Assembly (NCBI RefSeq): GCF_009697385.1
Contig: NZ_VUNL01000002.1
Location: 186,001-250,000 of the forward strand
Source of the DNA: Wylensekiella montiformis
GTDB taxonomy: Bacteria; Bacillota; Negativicutes; Selenomonadales; Selenomonadaceae
Direction of reading: 5' to 3'
DNA length: 64,000 bases
The position numbers and the translations under genes were made by a program. Positions 18,371 through 26,467 of this stretch are shown here, piece after piece (position 1 is the first letter of the stretch; the number at the start of each line of letters is the position of its first letter). A model generated the notes under the pieces. That model was not told where the DNA came from, ran no database searches, and saw only the letters and a list, made by a program, of their open reading frames with translations.

Positions 18371-19033
18371 TTACATCACGCGGCGCGCGCCAATGTAGCA
18401 GGAGCCCCAATAGGAGCTGTCCAGCGATGCCACACTGACGCCGCGGCTGGATGATGCGTTGATGAACTGGCGGTCTCCCAGATAGATCCCTACATGGGAA
18501 GCCCCCGGCGCATACGTCGTGAAAAACACCAGATCGCCCGGCATGAGTTCGCCGGAGGATACCGGCGTGCCGCACTCATACTGAACATCTGCCGTACGCG
18601 GCAGATAGACGCCAGCATGAGCGAACACATACTGAACATACCCGGAGCAGTCGAAGCCATTCGGCGTCGTACCGCCGAACACATATGGCACTCCAAGGTA
18701 CTGCATAGACTCGGAAATGACCGTGCGGTTGATGTAATTGGAGCCATGCGACACAGCGGGCATGGACTTGCCCAGCAGAGCCGTATAGGTCGAATCTCCG
18801 ACCTGACCATCCGCATTCATTCCCTTGGACGTCTGGAATGCTTTCACTGCCTCAGCCGTAGCGGGACCAAACTCACCATCAGCCGATACATCGTAGCCGA
18901 GACGGACCAGTTGTCCTTGTATCTCCGCTACGTCCGTGCCCTGATCGCCTACACGGAATGCCGAAGCACCACATACAGAAAACCAGCACATAAGGATCAT
19001 GGACAGCGCAAACACACGCTTTGCTTTACTCAA
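18371..19033 (-). CDS. Secreted NlpC/P60 peptidoglycan endopeptidase with PG-binding domain
   Basis: Probably cuts peptide stems of peptidoglycan. The 220-residue product has a signal peptide (about 1-26), a peptidoglycan-binding type 1 domain (VGDQGTDVAEIQGQLVRLGY, DGEFGPATAEAVKAFQ) and a C-terminal NlpC/P60 domain with catalytic Cys129 (FDCSGYVQ) and His180 (SHVGIY). The third position, usually His, is Asn192 in FINASSSRG, which the family tolerates. TTG 19033 is preferred over GTG 19042 because AGAGGAG is eight bases upstream. It is controlled by the c-di-AMP riboswitch directly upstream. Confidence 0.92.
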   Translation of the reverse strand: MSKAKRVFALSMILMCWFSVCGASAFRVGDQGTDVAEIQGQLVRLGYDVSADGEFGPATAEAVKAFQTSKGMNADGQVGDSTYTALLGKSMPAVSHGSNYINRTVISESMQYLGVPYVFGGTTPNGFDCSGYVQYVFAHAGVYLPRTADVQYECGTPVSSGELMPGDLVFFTTYAPGASHVGIYLGDRQFINASSSRGVSVASLDSSYWGSCYIGARRVM

Positions 19034-19044
19034 AAAAGCCACTC

Positions 19045-19185
19045 CTCTCTCTTGTCGCCTACGAGGTTAGCTGCCGGGCTCGGGTAGAGAAGACCACCCG
19101 CTTCAATTTCACGAAACATCGTGAGCCTGAGGTTCGCCCCAAAAAACTGGTTCCCCCGCTCCTGGGCTGGATTCGGCTTATCCTT
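19045..19185 (-). ncRNA. Cyclic di-AMP riboswitch (ydaO/yuaA motif)
   Basis: Minus-strand leader of the NlpC/P60 gene. It carries conserved ydaO-class blocks in order: GCCGAATCC, GAGCGGGGGAACCA, GGGGCGAA, and near the 3-prime end CAGCTAACCTCGTAGGCG followed by GAGAGGAG. Riboswitches of this class usually switch cell-wall hydrolases and potassium transporters off when c-di-AMP is high. The ribosome-binding site forms the end of the element, so the switch may act on translation; no separate terminator hairpin is seen before the start. Confidence 0.92.
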
Positions 19186-19204
19186 ATATAAAACCCAATT
19201 TATT

Positions 19205-19229
19205 TAATACGACATGAGTCGTCGTATTA
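19205..19229. repeat. Perfect 9-bp inverted repeat upstream of the riboswitch
   Basis: TAATACGAC-ATGAGTC-GTCGTATTA. It lies just upstream of the c-di-AMP riboswitch in an A-rich promoter region (19230-19318) with no clear consensus promoter. It could be an operator or the 5-prime hairpin of the transcript. Confidence 0.5.
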
Positions 19230-19318
19230 CTGCCTTTTCTTTTCTATTGTCTTTTTCTATTTCTGTATATTCTTTTTATTCTTTCAGATTTATTTCAGAA
19301 ACCATCCGGAAATGAAAA

Positions 19319-19340
19319 TGGGCTGTCAAAGCTGACAGCC
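19319..19340 (-). terminator. Terminator of rnpB
   Basis: Minus strand GGCTGTCA-GCTT-TGACAGCC followed by a broken T-tract (CATTTTCATTTCC), directly after the RNase P RNA. Confidence 0.7.
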
Positions 19341-19349
19341 GCGATATTT

Positions 19350-19728
19350 CCCTTGCGTTGCTATAAGCAATCAGTAAGCCGAGTTCTGTACCGCACACGC
19401 GGTGACAATCATTTATCTAGGCGCGGCAGTTGCCTGCCGGCTCAAGCGACTCAACCCGGAAGGTTCCGCGGGCCGCATCATCCCTTCCCTATTTGGTCTT
19501 GCTCCGTGTGGGGTTTACCGAAGCCAGCCAGTCACCTGACTGCTGGTGCGCTCTTACCGCACCTTTCCACCCTTACCTGACAAGTCAGGCGGTCTGAATC
19601 TCTATGGCACTTTCCCTAAGGTCACCCTCGCTGGACGTTATCCAGCACACTGCCCTGCGGAGCCCGGACTTTCCTCATCTGCCCTCATAGGAGCAGCCGC
19701 GATTGTCTTGACAACTTATATCAACGCA
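19350..19728 (-). ncRNA. rnpB: RNase P RNA, bacterial type A-like
   Basis: Catalytic RNA that matures tRNA 5-prime ends. The minus strand contains the universal GAGGAAAGTCCGGGCTCC (P4 region) and GGATAACGTCCAGCGAGGGTGACC near its 5-prime half, and the terminal GGCTTACTGATT block. P1 is formed by GCGTTG-ATATAAG at the 5-prime end with CTTATA-GCAACGC at the 3-prime end, which sets the ends. It is preceded by a perfect consensus promoter and followed by a terminator. Length is about 380 bases, normal for the family. Classification as type A is from general appearance. Confidence 0.95.
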
Positions 19729-19732
19729 TGTG

Positions 19733-19761
19733 ATTATAGCACTTTAGCAGTACTTTGTCAA
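19733..19761 (-). promoter_or_regulatory. Consensus sigma-A promoter of rnpB
   Basis: Minus strand TTGACA, 17 bases, TATAAT: a perfect match in both hexamers and spacing. The -10 ends five bases before the predicted rnpB 5-prime end. The -35 box touches the end of a 21-bp inverted repeat. Confidence 0.93.
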
Positions 19762-19816
19762 ATCAGGTACCAAAACCGGCAGGCGATGCCCGCGTCTGCC
19801 GGTTTTGGTACCTGAT
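19762..19816. repeat. 21-bp perfect inverted repeat between guaA and rnpB
   Basis: Arms 19762-19782 and 19796-19816 are perfect reverse complements (ATCAGGTACCAAAACCGGCAG on the plus strand, split by a 13-base loop). No T-run follows on either strand, so it is not a classical terminator, though it may stop guaA transcription. It ends exactly at the rnpB -35 box. Confidence 0.8.
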
Positions 19817-19867
19817 GATTTCCCCGATGCCAACGGGTGTTAAAGCGCCCCCTGGCCAGGTTTCATT

Positions 19868-21418
19868 TTATTCAAACTCGATCGTTGCAGGCGGCTTGCC
19901 GGTGCAGTCGTAAAGCACGCGGTTGACGCCTCTGACCTCGTTGACGATACGGCTTGTCGTCTTCTGCAGGACCTCCCAGGGAAGCTGTGCGCTCTCGGCG
20001 GTCATGAAGTCGCTCGTCATAACGGCGCGCAGGGCGATGGCGTAATCATAGGTGCGTCCGTCTCCCATGACGCCGACACTGCGCATATTGGTCAGCGCAG
20101 CAAAATACTGGCCAAGCCCCTCAACGCCGGCCTTCGCGACTTCTTCACGATAAATGGCATCCGCTTCCTGCACAATCCGTACCTTCTCTTCCGTGACCTC
20201 GCCGATAATACGGATGCCAAGGCCAGGCCCGGGGAACGGCTGCCGGTTGACGAGATAGTCGGGGATTCCGAGTTCACGCCCGGCGGTGCGCACCTCATCC
20301 TTGAACAGCAGGCGCAACGGTTCGACGATCTCCTTGAAATCCACATAATCCGGCAGTCCGCCGACATTATGGTGACTCTTGATGACGGCGGATTTACCGA
20401 GACCGCTTTCGATCACATCCGGATAAATCGTTCCCTGCACGAGATAATCGACCGCGCCGATCTTTTTCGCTTCTTCCTCAAAGACGCGAATGAACTCCTC
20501 GCCGATAATTTTTCGCTTTTGTTCCGGGTCTGTTACGCCAGCCAGCTTCTGATAGAAGCGATCCTTTGCATTCACGCGGACAAAATGAACGTCGTACGGT
20601 CCATTCGGTCCAAATACGGCTTCCACCTGATCGCCCTCATCCTTGCGCAGCAGGCCATGATCGACGAACACACAGGTCAGCTGACTGCCGATTGCTTTCG
20701 AGAGCAGCACGGCCGCGACGGATGAATCTACGCCGCCCGAAAGCGCACAAAGCGCCCGTCCATTGCCGATTTTTTCCCGCAGTTCGCAGATGGTCCGCCT
20801 GACAAAGGAATCCATCTTCCAATCGCCGGCACAGCCGCATATCGCATAGACAAAATTTTTCAGCATGACCTTGCCCTGTACCGTATGCATGACTTCCGGA
20901 TGGAACTGCACGGCATAGAGGTTCTCTGCTTCGTTTTCCATCGCTGCGACCGGGCAGACCGGGGTATCGGCTGTGATCTGAAATCCATCCGGCGCTGCAG
21001 CGATATAGTCCGTATGACTCATCCAGCAAATCGTTTTGGTATCTACTCCGGCAAACAGTTTCGACCGCCCGGAACGAAGCGTGACCTCCGTCTTGCCATA
21101 CTCGCTGGTCGGCGCCGTCTCCACCCGGCCGCCGAGGAGATATGCCATAAGCTGCGAGCCATAGCAGATGCCAAGTACAGGAATGCCCAGCCGGAAAAGC
21201 TCCGGACTGCAGCTGGCAGAGTCCGCCTGATAGACGCTGTTCGGTCCACCAGTCAGGATAATGCCCTTCGGCGCCATTTCCCGGATGCGGTCAAGGCTCA
21301 TCGTATGCGGATGCACTTCGCAGTAAACATGGTTCTCACGAACACGACGGGCAATCAGCTGATTATACTGACCGCCAAAATCCAAAACCAGAATCATTTC
21401 ATTTGCCGGCTTGCTCAA
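19868..21418 (-). CDS. guaA: GMP synthase (glutamine-hydrolysing)
   Basis: Converts XMP to GMP using glutamine. The 516-residue product has an N-terminal class I glutamine amidotransferase ([32 protein letters not shown] with the catalytic Cys, and QFHPEV), then an ATP pyrophosphatase domain with PP-loop [11 protein letters not shown] and the C-terminal dimer domain ending [16 protein letters not shown] 21418 is chosen: GGGGAGGA lies eight bases upstream, and the longer frame to 21466 would start inside the -10 box. Downstream neighbour is rnpB. Confidence 0.97.
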   Translation of the reverse strand: MSKPANEMILVLDFGGQYNQLIARRVRENHVYCEVHPHTMSLDRIREMAPKGIILTGGPNSVYQADSASCSPELFRLGIPVLGICYGSQLMAYLLGGRVETAPTSEYGKTEVTLRSGRSKLFAGVDTKTICWMSHTDYIAAAPDGFQITADTPVCPVAAMENEAENLYAVQFHPEVMHTVQGKVMLKNFVYAICGCAGDWKMDSFVRRTICELREKIGNGRALCALSGGVDSSVAAVLLSKAIGSQLTCVFVDHGLLRKDEGDQVEAVFGPNGPYDVHFVRVNAKDRFYQKLAGVTDPEQKRKIIGEEFIRVFEEEAKKIGAVDYLVQGTIYPDVIESGLGKSAVIKSHHNVGGLPDYVDFKEIVEPLRLLFKDEVRTAGRELGIPDYLVNRQPFPGPGLGIRIIGEVTEEKVRIVQEADAIYREEVAKAGVEGLGQYFAALTNMRSVGVMGDGRTYDYAIALRAVMTSDFMTAESAQLPWEVLQKTTSRIVNEVRGVNRVLYDCTGKPPATIEFE

Positions 21419-21465
21419 ATTTTTCTTCCTCCCCGAGTAACAGTTCACAATAAAGCTTTGAACCA

Positions 21466-21493
21466 ATTATAACATAACCCTTCGCATTGTAAA
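21466..21493 (-). promoter_or_regulatory. Promoter of guaA
   Basis: Minus strand TTTACA, 16 bases, TATAAT (11 of 12 consensus positions). The -35 overlaps the T-run of the recX terminator, so the two signals are packed together. Confidence 0.75.
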
Positions 21494-21519
21494 AGCCTGC
21501 CCGGGTTCCGGGCAGGCTG
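21491..21519 (-). terminator. Intrinsic terminator after recX
   Basis: Minus strand AGCCTGCCCGG-AAC-CCGGGCAGGCT followed by TTT; very GC-rich stem. Confidence 0.88.
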
Positions 21520-21525
21520 AAGGGA

Positions 21526-22032
21526 TCAGTGTTCAGGGGAAGCGGCGAACGCGTCCACGGCGGCGCGAATCACAGAAGAATCAAAGCCTTTGGAATAAAG
21601 GTTGGCCTTCATCTTCTGCTGGTCGGCAGAAGGCTTGAATCGCAGAGATAAAACACGCAGGGCCGCCTGCGTTTCCCGCTCAAAGGAATCCGGGGGAATG
21701 CAGTCCCGGACCAAGCCTGAATCGAATCCGCGCTGCATGAGCTTGACGCAGATCTGGCGGACGGAGCTCCGGCTTTCTTCATACAAGAACGCAAACTGAC
21801 GGGCGCACGCTTCCGCATCATTTAAATAGTGCATTTCTACCAGCCGATCTACGGCCCGCTGAATCTCACCATCCTCATATCCTTTGCGCGCCAGCTTTTC
21901 CCGGAGCTTTTTTTCACTCTGTTCCTGCCGGGCCAGAATATCCACCGCCGCCATCAGTGCCGTTTTCTTTGAGCGTTTTTTTGGGGAAGCAGTATCGTTT
22001 CCCTCTTCCCTTTCATACTTCATCCGGCGCAT
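21526..22032 (-). CDS. recX: Regulatory protein RecX
   Basis: RecX caps and restrains RecA filaments. The 168-residue product is a repeat of three-helix units typical of the family: DILARQEQSEKKLREKLARKGY, MHYLNDAEACARQFAFLY and a third unit KMKANLYSKGFDSSVIRAAVDAF. The N-terminus is a Lys/Glu-rich tail. The start follows the recA stop by three bases, and GGGGAG spans that stop, so recA and recX are coupled. Confidence 0.92.
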   Translation of the reverse strand: MRRMKYEREEGNDTASPKKRSKKTALMAAVDILARQEQSEKKLREKLARKGYEDGEIQRAVDRLVEMHYLNDAEACARQFAFLYEESRSSVRQICVKLMQRGFDSGLVRDCIPPDSFERETQAALRVLSLRFKPSADQQKMKANLYSKGFDSSVIRAAVDAFAASPEH

Positions 22033-22035
22033 GAA

Positions 22036-23079
22036 TTACTCCCCGCTCTCCGCCGGAGCCGGTACGGCATCTTCCTCTGCCGTCTCTCCTGCGTCAATCA
22101 GGCTGGCGCGAATTTTGGCTTCGATTTCCGCACAAAGCTCCGGCTGTTCTTTCAGGGACTGCTTGGCATTCTCCTTTCCCTGTCCAAGGCGCGTACCTTC
22201 ATACGAGAACCATGCGCCGCTTTTATCGACAATGTCGAGTTGGACGCCCATATCGATAATGCTGGACAGTTTGGATACCCCTTCTCCGTACATGATGTCA
22301 AACTCCGCCGTTTTAAACGGTGGAGCCACCTTGTTTTTGACCACCTTGATCCGTGTACGATTGCCGATGACGTCCTGCCCCTGCGTGATCTTATCGATCT
22401 TGCGGACATCCATGCGGACCGACGCGTAAAATTTCAGTGCGCGCCCGCCTGTAGTCGTCTCCGGATTGCCAAACATGACGCCGACCTTTTCACGAATCTG
22501 ATTGATGAAAATCGCCACCGTTCGTGACTTGCTGATAATTCCTGTCAGTTTGCGCATGGCCTGACTCATCAGGCGGGCATGGAGGCCGACATGGCTGTCG
22601 CCCATCTCCCCCTCGATCTCCGCCTTTGGCACCAGCGCAGCGACCGAGTCGACAACGATGATGTCGATGGCTCCGCTGCGCACCAAGGCTTCGACGATAT
22701 CCAAAGCCTGCTCGCCGGTATCCGGCTGTGAAATCAACAGATCGTCGATATCTACGCCAAGTTTCTGCGCATAAACCGGATCCAGCGCATGCTCTGCATC
22801 AATGAACGCGGCAATTCCGCCAGCTTTCTGCGCTTCTGCAATCATGTGAAGCGCCACCGTCGTCTTACCGGAGGATTCCGGACCGTAAACCTCAATAATA
22901 CGGCCGCGCGGCACCCCGCCCACGCCCAGGGCAATATCGAGGGGGAGAATTCCCGTCGAAATGACCTCCACATTCATGTTCGCTTTGGCGTCACCAAGAC
23001 GCATGATCGACCCCTTGCCGAAATCCTTTTCGATCTGTTTCAGCGCGTTGGCCAGTGCTTCTTTCTTATCCGTTGCCAT
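22036..23079 (-). CDS. recA: Recombinase A
   Basis: RecA forms filaments on single-stranded DNA for strand exchange and SOS induction. The 347-residue product has Walker [25 protein letters not shown], Walker [21 protein letters not shown], loop L2 with [20 protein letters not shown] and an acidic C-terminal tail. Full length. It carries its own promoter with a LexA box and is followed by recX. Confidence 0.98.
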   Translation of the reverse strand: MATDKKEALANALKQIEKDFGKGSIMRLGDAKANMNVEVISTGILPLDIALGVGGVPRGRIIEVYGPESSGKTTVALHMIAEAQKAGGIAAFIDAEHALDPVYAQKLGVDIDDLLISQPDTGEQALDIVEALVRSGAIDIIVVDSVAALVPKAEIEGEMGDSHVGLHARLMSQAMRKLTGIISKSRTVAIFINQIREKVGVMFGNPETTTGGRALKFYASVRMDVRKIDKITQGQDVIGNRTRIKVVKNKVAPPFKTAEFDIMYGEGVSKLSSIIDMGVQLDIVDKSGAWFSYEGTRLGQGKENAKQSLKEQPELCAEIEAKIRASLIDAGETAEEDAVPAPAESGE

Positions 23080-23122
23080 GCTCGTATCCGCTCCTTTCGC
23101 TGCTGCGATATCATTCTATCTC

Positions 23123-23151
23123 ATTATATAAAACAATTGTTCTTTACGCAA
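23123..23151 (-). promoter_or_regulatory. recA promoter
   Basis: Minus strand TTGCGT, 17 bases, TATAAT, placing the LexA box inside the spacer. Confidence 0.65.
23131..23142. promoter_or_regulatory. LexA (SOS) operator of recA
   Basis: Minus strand GAACAATTGTTT, 11 of 12 symmetry positions of the Firmicute SOS box GAAC-N4-GTTC. It sits between -35 and -10 of the recA promoter, the expected repressor position. Confidence 0.75.
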
Positions 23152-23165
23152 GCGCTATTTGCGCC

Positions 23166-23254
23166 GGAAAAAAATTCCCCGCCGGGCGGAAGAATGAGAA
23201 AACATGCCGTTTTCTCCGCCGTCTGAAACGGCTCTTCCCCGGCAGGGAATTCGA
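23166..23254 (-). terminator. Large terminator structure after the RND pump gene
   Basis: Minus strand AATTCCCTGCCGGGGAAGA pairs imperfectly with TCTTCCGCCCGGCGGGGAATT, followed by TTTTTTT. The arms enclose a further hairpin-rich 48 bases (GCCGTTT...AACGGC). Confidence 0.7.
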
Positions 23255-23263
23255 AACGATATC

Positions 23264-26200
23264 TTACATATAATCTGCAGTAGTTTTCTTCTTCTGCTGC
23301 TTGAACAGGCCGAGTTTGGCGGCAATCCACTCCATCGCGACAAAGAATACCGGTATCAGGAAGATACCCATTGCCGTCGCAAAGAGCATACCGCCGACAA
23401 CGGCGACACCCATGCCGTTACGCGCCGCAGCACCGGCCCCCGTGGCAACAGCCAGAGGAATACAGCCGATAATGAACGCAAACGAGGTCATGAGAATCGG
23501 GCGCAGACGAAGGCCTGCTGCCTCAATCGCCGCCTTGACCGGCTCCATGCCGCGGTCAACACGGACTTTGGCGAATTCAACGATCAGGATGGCATTTTTC
23601 GCCGCCAGACCGATGATCGCAATGATGCCGATCTGCATATAGACACTGTCCTGCAGTCCTGCATTCTGATGCCCGAACATCGCCTCAAGGATAGACAGCC
23701 CGTATTCCGAAACCAGCGCGCCGAAGATACCAGTCGGCACGGTCAAAAGAACCGCAAACGGTACGCTCCAGCTTTCATAAAGAGCCGCCAGGCAAAGGAA
23801 TACAAAAACAAGGGACAGCACAAGAACCTGCAGCGTCGAACTGGACGCTTTGGCTTCCTCGCGGCTCTGGCCGGACCATTCAATGTTGAATCCGGTTCCC
23901 GCGTTCTGCTGAACGACTTCCTTGATGGCATTCATAGCCTGTCCGGAAGAATATCCGTTGCCGGTCTGCCCCGTGATCTGAATGGACCGTGTGCCATTGA
24001 AGCGGGAAATCGTCGACGGGCCGGAAGTGAACTTCGGCTTCAGCAGGGTATCGAGCGGCACCATCGTCCCGGAACTCGACCGGACGAAGATGAACTTCAT
24101 CGAATCGGCCGAGGTGCGGTAGTCATTGTCCGCCTGCATCATGACCTTGTAGCTGCGGCCGAAGCGGTTGAAATCATTGACCTGATAACCGCCGTAGTTG
24201 ACCTGCATCGCCGTGAATACATCGGAAAGCGCAATGCCGAGATTTTTGACTTTCTCGCGGTCTACTTCATACTGAACGATCGGCGATCCAACCGAATAGG
24301 TCGAACGCACACCGGCAAGCTCCGGGCGCTGATTGGCCTCAGAGACAATCTTCTTCGTAATATCGTTAAGCTCTGCTTCCGTATGACCCGTCATATCCTG
24401 CAGCTGAAGCGTCCAGCCGCCCGTCATTCCGAGGCCCGGCAGGGCCGGCGGGTTCATGGCAATGACCGTTGCTTCCGGCGCCACCTTCGCACCAATGCCA
24501 AAGGCCGTGCGCACTGCAGCGCTGACCGATGCGTCAGCATCCTCACGCTGAGACCAGTCCTTCATACCGACAACGATCATGCCGGCGCTTGACGAGGCGC
24601 CGCCGGAAAGCGGCGAAAAACCTGTAATAGCCATCGTTCCGTCGAGCCCTTTGATGTTATTCATAAACGCCGTATTCAGCTTATCCACTACTGCCTGCGT
24701 ACGATTGGCCGAAGTGCCGTCCGGCATCTCAACTGCCGCAAACCAATACCCCTGATCCTCCGACGGAACAAAGGTAGACGGCAGGTTCTTGTAGATGATT
24801 CCGGCACAGCCCGATACGATCAGCAGGAAAATAAGCGCCAGGCGCGAATGACGGATAAACGTTGCAACAACGCCGACATAGCCGCGTTTCGTACGCTCAA
24901 ACCAATCGTTGAACCGGCCAAAGAACCGGCCCAGCAGGCCTTCATCATCCTTCTCGGTATGACGCTTGAGCATCTTAGCGCAGAGCGCCGGCGTCAGCGT
25001 CAGGGCCACGAAGGCCGAAAGGCAGACCGATACGGCAATGGTCAGCGCGAACTGCTTATAAAGGACACCCGTCATACCGCCGAGGAAAGCAACTGGGACG
25101 AATACAGCCGACAGGACAACAGCGATGGCCACAACCGGCCCCTGAACTTCGTCCATCGCGCGCTCCGTCGCATCGATCGGAGTCAGGCCCTCTTCCATAT
25201 GCTTCTCAACGTTCTCAATAACGACGATCGCATCATCGACAACGAGGCCGATCGCAAGGACCATTGCAAAGAGCGTCAGGGTATTGATCGTAAAGTCAAG
25301 TACGATAAATGCGCCGAGCGTACCGATCAGGGAAACCGGGACAGCAAGCAGCGGAATGATCGTCGCGCGCCAGTTCTGCAAGAAGATGAAAATAACAAGG
25401 ACAACCAGCAGCAGCGCTTCCACAAAGGTCATCAGCACCTCTTCAATCGACGTGCTGATATAATCGGTCGAATCGAAGATTGTCGACATCTGCATGCCCG
25501 GAGGCAACGTGTTTTTTGCCTCATCAAAAACCTTACGAACTTCGCTGATCGTCTTCATTGCATTCGCATCGCTCGTAAGCTTGACGCCGAAGCCGACCGC
25601 CGGATATCCGTTATATTTGGAAATAATACTCTCCGACTGCGCTCCTGTCTCGATTTTAGCGACATCCTTGAGGCGTACAAACTGGCCGTCGCCATTCGAC
25701 TTGATGATGACATTGCCGAATTCCTCCGGCGTCGTCAGGCGTCCTTCGATCTTGCCAGACATCTGTTTTTCCTGACCGTTGTTGACCGGCATCGCACCGA
25801 CCGTACCGGCCGGTGCCTGAACATTCTGCTCCTTGATCGCGGCCGAAACGTCAGCCACCGTCAGTTTAAGCTCGGCCAGTTTGTCCGGATTGAGCCAGAC
25901 ACGCATCGCGTAATCGGAGCCGAAAACCTGGACGTCACCAACTCCATCGATACGCTTTAGTTTATCCAAAAGATAAATCGTCGCGTAGTTTTTCATAAAG
26001 GCACGGTCATACGTGCCATCCGGCGAATAAAAGGACATCATGTATGCCATATCATTCGTCGATTTTTTTGTCGTAACACCGACCTGCTGTACCTCGGAAG
26101 GCAGCTGGCTCGTCGCCGAAGCAACATTGTTCTGTACCTTGACCGAGTCCATATCGCCGTCCGTACCGACATTAAACGTGACAGACAGGCTGTAACGCCC

Positions 26201-26455
26201 CGTATCATCGGAGCTCGATGACATGTAATCCATGCCCTGCGTACCATTGACCTGATCCTCAATGATCTGTGCCACCGTCTGATTCACGACAGCAGCACTG
26301 GCACCGGTATAGTTGGTGCTGACACTGACGGTCGGCGGCGAGATCTGCGGATACTGCGCAATCGGCAGCTGCGTCGCCGCGATAGAACCCGCAATAACGA
26401 TAATCAGTGAGATGACAATCGCGAAGATCGGGCGGTGAATAAAGAATTTAGACAA
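23264..26455 (-). CDS. RND multidrug efflux transporter, HAE-1 family (AcrB/MexB type)
   Basis: Inner-membrane proton antiporter that exports drugs through a periplasmic adaptor and an outer-membrane channel. The 1063-residue product has the family start FFIHRPIFAIVISLIIVI, twelve membrane helices, two large periplasmic loops, the paired Asp of GLVVDDAIVVIENVE in helix 4 and the helix-10 Lys in GLAAKNAILIVEFAK needed for proton relay. The start is TTG 26455 behind AAGGAGG. It lies 12 bases after the adaptor gene. No outer-membrane channel gene is in the window. The pump implies an outer membrane. Confidence 0.97.
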   Translation of the reverse strand: MSKFFIHRPIFAIVISLIIVIAGSIAATQLPIAQYPQISPPTVSVSTNYTGASAAVVNQTVAQIIEDQVNGTQGMDYMSSSSDDTGRYSLSVTFNVGTDGDMDSVKVQNNVASATSQLPSEVQQVGVTTKKSTNDMAYMMSFYSPDGTYDRAFMKNYATIYLLDKLKRIDGVGDVQVFGSDYAMRVWLNPDKLAELKLTVADVSAAIKEQNVQAPAGTVGAMPVNNGQEKQMSGKIEGRLTTPEEFGNVIIKSNGDGQFVRLKDVAKIETGAQSESIISKYNGYPAVGFGVKLTSDANAMKTISEVRKVFDEAKNTLPPGMQMSTIFDSTDYISTSIEEVLMTFVEALLLVVLVIFIFLQNWRATIIPLLAVPVSLIGTLGAFIVLDFTINTLTLFAMVLAIGLVVDDAIVVIENVEKHMEEGLTPIDATERAMDEVQGPVVAIAVVLSAVFVPVAFLGGMTGVLYKQFALTIAVSVCLSAFVALTLTPALCAKMLKRHTEKDDEGLLGRFFGRFNDWFERTKRGYVGVVATFIRHSRLALIFLLIVSGCAGIIYKNLPSTFVPSEDQGYWFAAVEMPDGTSANRTQAVVDKLNTAFMNNIKGLDGTMAITGFSPLSGGASSSAGMIVVGMKDWSQREDADASVSAAVRTAFGIGAKVAPEATVIAMNPPALPGLGMTGGWTLQLQDMTGHTEAELNDITKKIVSEANQRPELAGVRSTYSVGSPIVQYEVDREKVKNLGIALSDVFTAMQVNYGGYQVNDFNRFGRSYKVMMQADNDYRTSADSMKFIFVRSSSGTMVPLDTLLKPKFTSGPSTISRFNGTRSIQITGQTGNGYSSGQAMNAIKEVVQQNAGTGFNIEWSGQSREEAKASSSTLQVLVLSLVFVFLCLAALYESWSVPFAVLLTVPTGIFGALVSEYGLSILEAMFGHQNAGLQDSVYMQIGIIAIIGLAAKNAILIVEFAKVRVDRGMEPVKAAIEAAGLRLRPILMTSFAFIIGCIPLAVATGAGAAARNGMGVAVVGGMLFATAMGIFLIPVFFVAMEWIAAKLGLFKQQKKKTTADYM

Positions 26456-26467
26456 AATGCCGCCTCC

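Noticed and set aside
23204-24592. 462-codon plus-strand open frame opposite the RND pump
   Set aside because: Low-complexity His/Arg/Asp composition and full overlap with the pump coding sequence.
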